The notes beneath the pieces were generated by a model, which saw nothing but the letters and a program-made list of their open reading frames with translations, was not told where the DNA came from and searched no databases. Positions 1 to 5,925 of a DNA stretch of 10,778 nt are shown in pieces (the first letter of the stretch is position 1; each line of letters starts with the position of its first letter). A program made the position numbers and the translations under genes. Origin of the DNA: Bacteroidota bacterium (lineage in GTDB: Bacteria; Bacteroidota; Bacteroidia; Bacteroidales; VadinHA17); contig DAOWNN010000044.1 in assembly GCA_030642585.1 (NCBI GenBank), positions 1-10,778 on the forward strand, read 5' to 3'.

Positions 1-188
1 AAGTTCTTCATGATTAAAAGTATAAGTTGCAAGTTTTCTTCCGGTTAATTCTCCAGGTATTTATGTTTCAAGACAAAATTCATAAATATCTTCAAAGCTT
101 ACATATCACTTCAAAATTCATGCCTGTTATTCAATTCACACAAGGAATACACTTAGTGAACAAATTCCCGGACATTGTTTGATCATAC

Positions 189-206
189 CAAATTTAAGAA
201 AATTTG
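189..206. repeat. Inverted repeat, 7-bp arms, 4-bp spacer
   Basis: CAAATTT (189-195), spacer AAGA, AAATTTG (200-206): a perfect AT-rich inverted repeat about 40 bp beyond the stop codon of the minus-strand STAS gene. Read on the minus strand, its first eight bases give TAAATTTG, a match to the Bacteroidota -7 consensus. However, no TTTG lies at the right distance and no open frame follows within positions 1-180. No T-run follows on the minus strand, so it is not a convincing intrinsic terminator. The rest of 1-246 shows no coding frame of useful length on either strand. Confidence 0.3.
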
Positions 207-246
207 ATCTATTTTATTGATTTGTCAGGGAAAAATGCAAAGATGA

Positions 247-582
247 TTACCGGCAAGGTTTATTACTGATGATCTCAGCATAGTCCATGATCAAGTCAGC
301 AATGTCGGTTTTGACAAATAACTCTCTGACTTCATCTGAAACATGACAAAGCCGGTATTTAAACTTATGTTCCTTTGCCTTTTTAGCGAGAATCCTTAAA
401 AAATTAAATCCCGATGAATCAACAAAGTCTATTCCCTCAAAGTTGATCGACACCTCGCATCCGGGAGTATTTAAAAATAAAGAAAGTTGCCTGGACAGCT
501 CCTCAACAAGAAAACAGTTAAACCTTTTAGTGTTATGAAAAGTAATTATGAAATGGTTCTTTTCCCTGGCAATTTCAAACAT
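247..582 (-). CDS. STAS-domain protein (anti-sigma factor antagonist-like)
   Basis: A 111-residue soluble protein that is essentially one STAS domain, the usual size of SpoIIAA/RsbV-type anti-anti-sigma factors. In that family an unphosphorylated STAS protein sequesters an anti-sigma kinase, which phosphorylates a serine at the start of helix 1. The expected site is visible: after the hydrophobic strand INFEGIDFV comes D55-S56-S57-G58, with S56 or S57 the likely phospho-acceptor. The C-terminal part (FVKTDIADLI, 89-98) matches the late helix of the fold. There is no signal peptide or membrane segment. It lies 52 bp downstream of aspS on the same strand, so read-through from aspS is possible; I see no clear promoter in the gap. 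No RsbW-like kinase or sigma factor is nearby, so the partner is unknown. A role like the STAS subunit of a lipid transporter (MlaB) is less likely without transporter genes. The fold call is fairly firm; the pathway is inference. Confidence 0.75.
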   Translation of the reverse strand: MFEIAREKNHFIITFHNTKRFNCFLVEELSRQLSLFLNTPGCEVSINFEGIDFVDSSGFNFLRILAKKAKEHKFKYRLCHVSDEVRELFVKTDIADLIMDYAEIISNKPCR

Positions 583-634
583 CTTGCGACAAATAAAAAT
601 TTAAAGCTATTTCGCGACTGCATACTTCTTCCAC

Positions 635-2377
635 CTACCGGACCCGAAGGCCCAACTCTTTCAATTGCTCTTCTGATATTGCTGAAGGGCTATCAATCAT
701 TACATCCCTGCCGGAATTGTTTTTGGGGAAAGCAATATAATCCCTGATCGATTCTGATCCTCCAAACAAGGCAACAAGTCTGTCAAACCCAAATGCTATA
801 CCACCATGGGGAGGTGCGCCATACTTAAAGGCATTCATTAAGAACCCAAACTGAGCTTCAGCCTCTTCATCTGTAAATCCAAGATGACGAAACATTTGTT
901 CCTGTTCCTCTTTCACATGTATCCGAATAGATCCGCCACCAATCTCAACTCCATTAATAACCAGGTCATAAGCATTGGCACGAACTCTTCCCGGATCTGA
1001 ATCCAACCACTTCATATCCTCAGCTTTAGCTGATGTAAATGGATGGTGCATGGCTGTAAACCTTGAATTATCTTCATCCCATTCCAGCAAAGGGAAATCA
1101 ACAACCCAAAGAGGAGTAAATACATTTTTCTTCAGATCGAGTCGCTTCCCCATCTCCAACCTGAGTTCAGACATGGCGAACAAAGTATTTCTTCTGGAAC
1201 CGGCAAGAAACAGTAATAAATCCCCATCTTTTGCCTCAAGAGCTTCTTTCCATTGATAAAAATCCTGTTCCTTAAAAAACTTATCAACTGAAGATTTAAA
1301 ACTTCCATCTTCATTTATCTTCAAATAAACCAGGCCTTTAGCCCCAATCTGGGGCTGAGTAACAAATTCGGTCAGCTGATCCAGTTGCTTTCTTGAGTAT
1401 CCTGCACAGGAAGATGCGTTTATTCCTCCAATATATTCAGACTGGTCAAAAACCCGGAAGCCCTTTCCCTGAACAAGACTGGTAATCTCTTTCAGTTTCA
1501 TCCCAAATCTTAAATCAGGTTTATCTGTTCCATAGTCTCTCATTGCTTCATCGTATGGCATTCTCGGAAAACTATCAGCCAATTTTATTTCCTTTACATT
1601 TCTGAACAATTGTTTGATCATTCCCTCAAACATATTCAATATATCCTCTTGTTCAACAAATGACATTTCACAATCAATCTGGGTAAATTCCGGTTGACGG
1701 TCTGCACGCAAATCCTCGTCCCTGAAACATCTCACGAGCTGAAAATACCGGTCGTAACCTGAGATCATCAACAATTGCTTAAAGGTCTGCGGAGATTGAG
1801 GCAAAGCATAAAACTGGCCTTGATTCATTCTTGAAGGAACAACAAAATCCCTGGCACCTTCAGGCGTGGATTTAATAAGGTAAGGAGTTTCTATCTCGAT
1901 AAAATCCTTTCCATCCAAAAACCTCCTGACTTCCTGTGCCATTTTATGCCGCAAAAATAAATTTTTCTGCAAGGGACTTCTTCGCAAATCAAGATATCTG
2001 TACTTCATTCTCAATTCCTCTCCACCATCAGTTTTTTCTTCAATGGTAAAAGGTGGCAGATCAGAAGAACTCAATACTTCCAGGTTTGATGTTTCAATTT
2101 CTATCTCACCTGTGGGAATTTTCAAATTCTTATTACTTCTTTCTACAACCAGTCCCTGCACCCTAATTACATATTCCCTGCCCAGTTTTCGGGCTTGCTC
2201 ACATAAATCCGGTCGGATTTCCATATTAAATATGAGTTGCGTTATCCCGTACCTGTCTCTCAAATCTAAAAAGGTCATTCCTCCCAGATCTCTTGACTTT
2301 TGCACCCATCCGCTAAGGATTACATTCTCTCCAATATGTTCAATATTTAATTCCCCGCAAGTATAAGTTCTATACAT
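635..2377 (-). CDS. aspS: Aspartyl-tRNA synthetase, bacterial type
   Basis: Class IIb synthetase that charges tRNA-Asp with aspartate in the cytoplasm. At 580 residues it is full length for bacterial AspRS. The OB-fold anticodon-binding domain spans about 1-105. Motif 1 lies around 159-167 (FIEIETPYL), followed by the TPEGARDF loop (171-178) and the QSPQTFK aspartate-pocket segment (194-200). Motif 2 is FRDEDLRADRQPEFTQID (218-235). The bacterial GAD insertion covers about 290-405. Motif 3 is GGIAFGFDRLVALF (525-538). The OB fold has Leu31 and Lys83, the combination associated with enzymes that discriminate tRNA-Asp from tRNA-Asn, which suggests a separate AsnRS. The stop is TAG at 635-637. 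The ATG sits shortly after a minus-strand TAnnTTTG box at 2401-2408. The gene is divergent from tadA and precedes the STAS gene. Confidence 0.98.
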   Translation of the reverse strand: MYRTYTCGELNIEHIGENVILSGWVQKSRDLGGMTFLDLRDRYGITQLIFNMEIRPDLCEQARKLGREYVIRVQGLVVERSNKNLKIPTGEIEIETSNLEVLSSSDLPPFTIEEKTDGGEELRMKYRYLDLRRSPLQKNLFLRHKMAQEVRRFLDGKDFIEIETPYLIKSTPEGARDFVVPSRMNQGQFYALPQSPQTFKQLLMISGYDRYFQLVRCFRDEDLRADRQPEFTQIDCEMSFVEQEDILNMFEGMIKQLFRNVKEIKLADSFPRMPYDEAMRDYGTDKPDLRFGMKLKEITSLVQGKGFRVFDQSEYIGGINASSCAGYSRKQLDQLTEFVTQPQIGAKGLVYLKINEDGSFKSSVDKFFKEQDFYQWKEALEAKDGDLLLFLAGSRRNTLFAMSELRLEMGKRLDLKKNVFTPLWVVDFPLLEWDEDNSRFTAMHHPFTSAKAEDMKWLDSDPGRVRANAYDLVINGVEIGGGSIRIHVKEEQEQMFRHLGFTDEEAEAQFGFLMNAFKYGAPPHGGIAFGFDRLVALFGGSESIRDYIAFPKNNSGRDVMIDSPSAISEEQLKELGLRVR

Positions 2378-2400
2378 GATATTTCGTTTAGAAGAATGGG

Positions 2401-2408
2401 CAAAAATA
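2401..2408 (-). promoter_or_regulatory. Bacteroidota -7 box upstream of aspS
   Basis: On the minus strand this reads TATTTTTG, an exact match to TAnnTTTG, ending about 23 bp before the aspS start codon and implying a short leader. The -33 element is poor: the nearest TTTG copies (complement of 2436-2443) are about 27 bp away, against the usual 19-21. The assignment therefore rests on the -7 match and its position. Confidence 0.5.
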
Positions 2409-2432
2409 CAGAAAATTAAAAGACTTTTTCAG

Positions 2433-2450
2433 ATTCAAACAAATTTGAAT
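2433..2450. repeat. Inverted repeat in the aspS-tadA divergent intergenic region
   Basis: ATTCAAA (2433-2439), spacer CAAA, TTTGAAT (2444-2450): a perfect 7-bp inverted repeat between the divergent aspS and tadA genes. It could be an operator or a chance AT-rich repeat. Its right arm supplies a TTTG (2444-2447) that lies 21 bp before TATTTCTT (2469-2476), a poor match to a -7 box and the only tadA promoter candidate I can find. Confidence 0.35.
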
Positions 2451-2500
2451 ACTTTTATTTAAAAGTCATATTTCTTTTCACTAAAAGACTATATATATCC

Positions 2501-2947
2501 ATGAGTGAACTAATTTTCACAGATGATTTCTTCATGAAAGAAGCTCTGAAAGAAGCCCGGCAGGCATTTGAAAAGGATGAAGTCCCTGTTGGGTCTGTAA
2601 TTGTATCGAATGAGAAGATTATTGCAAGGTCGCACAATCTGGTTGAAACCTTAATCGATGCTACAGCCCATGCTGAGATCCTTGCTATTACAGCCGCTGA
2701 AAATTACATGGGAAGCAAATACCTGAATGAATGTACACTTTATGTCACTCTTGAACCATGTATTATGTGTGCCGGAGCAATGTATTTAAGCCGGTTGGGG
2801 CGATTAGTTTTTGGCACTAAAGATCCAAAAAATGGGTTTCAAAAGTTTTCAGACAGGGTTCTGCACCCTTCTACTAAATTAAGCATGAAGGTAATGGAAG
2901 GAGAATGTAGTACGCTTCTAAAAAACTTTTTCTTGAAAAAACGATAA
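2501..2947 (+). CDS. tadA: tRNA-specific adenosine deaminase (A34 to I34)
   Basis: Zinc-dependent cytidine-deaminase-fold enzyme that converts the wobble adenosine of tRNA-Arg(ACG) to inosine, allowing one tRNA to read CGU, CGC and CGA. It has 148 residues, typical of bacterial TadA. The catalytic zinc motif is H57-A-E59, with Glu59 the proton shuttle, and P86-C87-I-M-C90 supplies the two cysteines. Asn46, in RSHN, corresponds to the adenosine-contacting Asn of E. coli TadA. The C-terminal segment FGTKDPKNGFQ...DRVLHP also follows the family pattern better than guanine or cytosine deaminases. The ATG at 2501 has no in-frame upstream alternative that extends a convincing domain. It is transcribed away from aspS; the next gene has its own promoter, so it is probably monocistronic. 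Confidence 0.95.
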   Translation: MSELIFTDDFFMKEALKEARQAFEKDEVPVGSVIVSNEKIIARSHNLVETLIDATAHAEILAITAAENYMGSKYLNECTLYVTLEPCIMCAGAMYLSRLGRLVFGTKDPKNGFQKFSDRVLHPSTKLSMKVMEGECSTLLKNFFLKKR

Positions 2948-2968
2948 ACATGGATAGCCTGCAGATCA

Positions 2969-2999
2969 TTGGTTTCTGAACAATTATTTAATAAATTTG
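2969..2999 (+). promoter_or_regulatory. Bacteroidota-type promoter for the 3020-3724 gene
   Basis: TAAATTTG at 2992-2999 is an exact TAnnTTTG -7 box. TTGG at 2969-2972 lies 19 bp upstream, the normal distance for the -33 element (consensus TTTG), with one mismatch to it. Transcription would start near 3005, leaving about 15 bases before the ATG at 3020. It follows the tadA stop by about 20-50 bp, giving the secreted protein its own promoter. Confidence 0.6.
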
Positions 3000-3019
3000 T
3001 ATGAGCAATTAAAACACAA

Positions 3020-3724
3020 ATGAAATCAAAAATTAATACGATTTTTTTATTAATAGTTCTTTTGGCAATTCCAAAGCTCTCGCTTTGTCAGATCAATAAC
3101 TCAAGTGGGATGAGTTCAAGAATGCAATCCATTTTGAAATCTACTACTCTTTATGTTACTGATTCTTATGGAGATGTCTATGGAAATCCTTATGTAGATG
3201 AGGAATTCAAGGAAGGAGAAATATTATTTAAGGATTCTTCAATATACAGGGGAATTAGTATGCGTTTGAATCACAACAACGATCAGATAGAATTTCAACA
3301 GGACGGGCAAATTCTTGCCATTCCAAATCCTGAAGATCTGATCTCGGTATCCTTTGGTAATCACCTGTTTACATTTGAAAGATATACTAAGGGTAAAAAA
3401 GTATTGAGGAGTTTTTTTGAAGTACTCGTATCTGGAAAAACCAATCTTCTTTACCGTAGAGAATCAATTATTAAGCGGGAACAATTACCTCCGACAGAAA
3501 TGTCTGGGAAAAATTACAGGGACTACTTTCGTACTGTGGAGGATTATTATATCAAAAAGGAAGGTGAGCCGGCCTTTTTAGTATATAAAACCCCAAAAAG
3601 CATTCTTAAAGCCTTACCCGATAAGAAAATTGAACTGCAACAATATATAGATCAAAACAAACTTAAAATTAAAAAAGAAGAAGATATGAAAGCTCTGGTT
3701 GAATATTACAATTCCATACAGTAA
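3020..3724 (+). CDS. Exported protein of unknown function
   Basis: A 234-residue protein with a clear N-terminal signal peptide: basic start (MKSK), hydrophobic core (about 8-20) and probable signal peptidase I cleavage just before Gln24 (SLC/Q), a common pattern in Bacteroidota. The LSLC sequence does not fit a lipobox, because the residue before Cys is Leu, so I do not call it a lipoprotein. The mature part begins with a beta-rich region (about 60-140: GNPYVDEEFKEGEILFKDSSIYRG...) that resembles small exported Bacteroidota proteins in which successive strands alternate with acidic loops. It ends with a lysine/glutamate-rich helical tail (about 195-234) finishing in EYYNSIQ. No catalytic motif is visible. 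It has its own -7/-33 promoter and lies 18 bp upstream of the membrane protein at 3743, so the two are probably co-transcribed and may act together at the envelope. The function is not recognised. Confidence 0.75.
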   Translation: MKSKINTIFLLIVLLAIPKLSLCQINNSSGMSSRMQSILKSTTLYVTDSYGDVYGNPYVDEEFKEGEILFKDSSIYRGISMRLNHNNDQIEFQQDGQILAIPNPEDLISVSFGNHLFTFERYTKGKKVLRSFFEVLVSGKTNLLYRRESIIKREQLPPTEMSGKNYRDYFRTVEDYYIKKEGEPAFLVYKTPKSILKALPDKKIELQQYIDQNKLKIKKEEDMKALVEYYNSIQ

Positions 3725-3742
3725 AATAAAATCTAAAAGGCC

Positions 3743-4228
3743 ATGCTTGTTGAAAATACAAATACAGCTATGCGTATATGGGTCAAGAACATGATATGTA
3801 CAATTGTTCTATCCGTTTCCTTGGTTCTTCTTTACATGGCCCACTTGCTTAAAGAGCCTGTTTTTGGAATTGGTCAGTTAGAGGTCACTATTTTTTTGTG
3901 CCTTGTTTACTTTATTATTATTCTCCCTCCAATAGTATTAAAATACCAGTTTGTTTTTGTTTCCCTTGAGGAAAATATACTTTCTGTGAAATATTATACT
4001 ATTGGTTTCATCCCGGGTGCCAGAAAATCTTTTGAGTTCCCTGTTTCTGAATTCTACAAGTATGAACTGGGAAAGTCTCTGTTTAAACTTCGGGAAAGCA
4101 TTATTTTATACAGGAAAGTAAAGAAAGGAGTTGCAAAGTACCCTCCCATTTCTTTAACGGGTTTAAAAGAAAACCAGAGGAACAAGCTAATTACTCTTTT
4201 TACAAGCCTTAGTAAAGTACATAAATGA
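3743..4228 (+). CDS. Small membrane protein with PH-like domain
   Basis: A 161-residue protein with two hydrophobic segments (about 17-36 and 47-66) joined by a short loop, then a soluble domain (about 70-158) rich in beta strands: FVSLEENILSVKYYTIGF, followed by FEFPVSEFYKYELGKSLFKLRESIILYRK, ending in a helix (LKENQRNKLITLFTSL). Two transmembrane helices followed by a bacterial PH-like barrel, whose strands read like a PH fold with a terminal helix, is an arrangement found in small Bacteroidota membrane proteins of unknown role. No enzyme motif is present. It starts 18 bp after the exported-protein stop, which suggests one transcript. The domain assignment is by pattern and not by a profile search; the ligand and function are unknown. 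Confidence 0.7.
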   Translation: MLVENTNTAMRIWVKNMICTIVLSVSLVLLYMAHLLKEPVFGIGQLEVTIFLCLVYFIIILPPIVLKYQFVFVSLEENILSVKYYTIGFIPGARKSFEFPVSEFYKYELGKSLFKLRESIILYRKVKKGVAKYPPISLTGLKENQRNKLITLFTSLSKVHK

Positions 4229-4230
4229 TT

Positions 4231-4300
4231 GAAGCTCCTGGTCGCAAGCAACGGAGAACCGAGTTCTTAACGAGCCCGGCGAAGCCAATGTGCTCGCAGG
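4231..4300. other. GC-rich structured intergenic element
   Basis: Forty-two of these 70 bases are G or C, far above the surrounding AT-rich intergenic DNA. It can fold: CGAGC (4271-4275) pairs with GCTCG (4292-4296), enclosing GGC-GAA-GCC (4278-4286), which contains GCGAAGC, a sequence known to form an unusually stable mini-hairpin. A smaller CGG-AGAA-CCG hairpin lies at 4252-4261. A T-rich stretch (ATTTTATTTT) follows at 4301-4310, so the element may end the transcript of the PH protein. It is not a classic terminator, because CAGG intervenes and the T-run is broken. It may instead be a dispersed repeat or a structured RNA. I do not recognise a family. Confidence 0.4.
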
Positions 4301-4390
4301 ATTTTATTTTAAAACAAATTGAATTGTTTGCATTTTCATTTCCATGATACAAAATTATGATCAAAATCATTCTTTCAATCATGGGTATTT

Positions 4391-4404
4391 TGGTAAATTT
4401 ACCA
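4391..4404. promoter_or_regulatory. Perfect 14-bp palindrome overlapping a candidate -7 box of the first GDH gene
   Basis: TGGTAAATTTACCA is a perfect palindrome 36 bp before the ATG of the dehydrogenase at 4441. Its centre, TAAATTTA (4394-4401), matches the -7 consensus TAnnTTTG except at the last base. It would give a leader similar in length to that of the second dehydrogenase. TTTC at 4373-4376 is a weak -33 candidate at 17 bp spacing. A second, smaller inverted repeat, ATGAT-CAAA-ATCAT, lies at 4357-4370. A dimeric regulator binding here could block the promoter; this is inference. Confidence 0.35.
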
Positions 4405-4440
4405 CCATATTATTCGACTAACAACATCAAATAAAAAGCC

Positions 4441-5778
4441 ATGAACGTAAATGATTTTTTGAAAAATCTGGAAGCTAAACATCCGGGTGAACAGGAATAT
4501 CTTCAAGCAATTCGCGAGGTTTTAGAGTCTATTGAAGATATTTATAACCAAAATCCACAATTTGAATCTGCCGGCATTCTGGAAAGAATTGTTGAACCCG
4601 ACAGAATCCTGACATTTAAAGTTTCATGGCTTGATGATGAGGGCAATACTCATGTCAACCTTGGATACAGAATTCAATTCAACAATGCTATAGGGCCCTA
4701 TAAAGGAGGACTCCGCTTCCACCCCAGTGTCACACTTAGCATTTTAAAATTTCTTGGTTTTGAACAAATCTTTAAAAACAGCCTTACAACCCTTCCAATG
4801 GGAGGAGGTAAGGGCGGCAGTGATTTCGACCCCAAAGGAAAATCAAATGCCGAAATTATGCGCTTTTGCCAATCATTCATGCTTGAGTTATGGAAAATAA
4901 TTGGACCTGAGACCGATGTTCCTGCAGGCGATATTGGAGTAGGTGGACGTGAAATAGGTTATTTATATGGGATGTATAAGAAACTGGCAGGTGAACATTC
5001 GGGAGTTCTTACCGGGAAAGGCCGTAGCTGGGGTGGTAGTTTAATACGTCCTGAGGCAACCGGGTATGGTAACGTATACTTTGCCAAGGAAATGTTGGCC
5101 ACAAAAAATAAAGATTTTAAAGGTAAAATTGTAGCCGTATCCGGTTTTGGTAACGTAAGCTGGGGTGCTGTGCAAAAAGTCACTGAACTTGGGGGTAAAG
5201 TAGTAACCCTGTCTGGTCCCGATGGATATATTTATGATCCAGACGGAATAAATGGCGAAAAAATTGATTACATGCTGGAATTGCGCGCTACCAATGATGA
5301 CATTGTCAGTCCTTATGCTGACAAGTTTCCGGGGGCGGAATTCCATCCCGGGAAAAGACCCTGGGAAGTAAAGGTGGATATTGCCCTGCCATGCGCCACA
5401 CAAAATGAGCTTGATGAAAAAGATGCACAAACCCTGGTTGACAAGGGTTGTTTTTGTGTTAGCGAAGGGGCAAATATGCCAAGTACTCCAGAAGCCATAG
5501 GGGTTTTTCATAAAAGTAAAATTCTGTTTGCCCCGGGTAAAGCTGCAAATGCGGGTGGAGTAGCAACTTCCGGACTCGAAATGTCACAAAATGCTCTGAA
5601 ACTCAGTTGGACCAGAAAGGAAGTAGATGATTTATTACACCAGATCATGAAAGACATACATGAATCCTGCATGGAACATGGAATGACTGAGGATGGCTAT
5701 GTTGATTACGTAAAAGGTGCAAATGTTGCCGGATTTTTAAAGGTTGCAAATGCCATGCTTGATCAGGGAGTAATATAG
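4441..5778 (+). CDS. gdh: Glutamate dehydrogenase, hexameric; probably NAD-type
   Basis: Interconverts glutamate with 2-oxoglutarate plus ammonia in the cytoplasm. At 445 residues it is the standard small hexameric form. The substrate-site lysines are Lys88 (YKGGLRFHP), Lys112 and catalytic Lys124 (PMGGGKGGSDFDPKG), with catalytic Asp164 in PAGDIGVG. The Rossmann domain starts at VSGFGNV (233-239). Coenzyme residues are Phe236 in GFGNV and Pro260-Asp261 in SGPDGYIYDPDG. These match the NAD-specific Clostridium symbiosum enzyme (Phe238, Pro262, Asp263) and differ from NADP enzymes. Automated annotation will probably say NADP-specific gdhA; I infer NAD preference and a catabolic or dual role, like the gdhB enzyme described in Bacteroides. 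The leader is AC-rich with no Shine-Dalgarno. A paralogue lies at 7241, beyond dprA. The gap to dprA is 147 bp and contains a GGCGAA doublet (5784-5795) but no clear terminator. Confidence 0.95.
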   Translation: MNVNDFLKNLEAKHPGEQEYLQAIREVLESIEDIYNQNPQFESAGILERIVEPDRILTFKVSWLDDEGNTHVNLGYRIQFNNAIGPYKGGLRFHPSVTLSILKFLGFEQIFKNSLTTLPMGGGKGGSDFDPKGKSNAEIMRFCQSFMLELWKIIGPETDVPAGDIGVGGREIGYLYGMYKKLAGEHSGVLTGKGRSWGGSLIRPEATGYGNVYFAKEMLATKNKDFKGKIVAVSGFGNVSWGAVQKVTELGGKVVTLSGPDGYIYDPDGINGEKIDYMLELRATNDDIVSPYADKFPGAEFHPGKRPWEVKVDIALPCATQNELDEKDAQTLVDKGCFCVSEGANMPSTPEAIGVFHKSKILFAPGKAANAGGVATSGLEMSQNALKLSWTRKEVDDLLHQIMKDIHESCMEHGMTEDGYVDYVKGANVAGFLKVANAMLDQGVI

Positions 5779-5925
5779 AAGAAGGCGAAGGCGAAGAGAC
5801 AGTAGAGTCCCCATATAGTCCTGAGGTGATGCTCTTATTTAATCCTAAGGCAGACACAAGGAGATGATATTATAAATACATGCTCATCATGTTCAGGATA
5901 TAAGGTGTAACTATTTTAGTTTCTT

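Noticed and set aside
1..188. Possible minus-strand gene reading off the left edge from an ATG at 9-11
   Set aside because: Only three codons are visible, so nothing can be supported.
487..747. Plus-strand open frame of 86 codons spanning the STAS-aspS junction
   Set aside because: It overlaps two real minus-strand genes and has no coding character.
3020..3100. Possible lipoprotein signal (LSLC) in the exported protein
   Set aside because: The residue before Cys is Leu, not Gly, Ala or Ser; cleavage before Gln by signal peptidase I is more likely.
4054..4251. Minus-strand open frame of 65 codons opposite the PH protein
   Set aside because: Antisense to a gene with coherent membrane and beta-strand structure.
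5041..5511. Minus-strand open frame of 156 codons
   Set aside because: It lies entirely inside the well-supported GDH gene on the other strand and shows no protein family features.
5784..5795. Tandem GGCGAA doublet just after the first GDH gene, echoing GGCGAAG in the GC-rich element upstream
   Set aside because: Only two 6-bp units; too short to claim a repeat family or a link between the two sites.
5857..5875. Strong AAGGAGA Shine-Dalgarno-like sequence upstream of dprA
   Set aside because: The adjacent ATG is followed by a stop after two codons, and the host seems not to rely on Shine-Dalgarno sequences.
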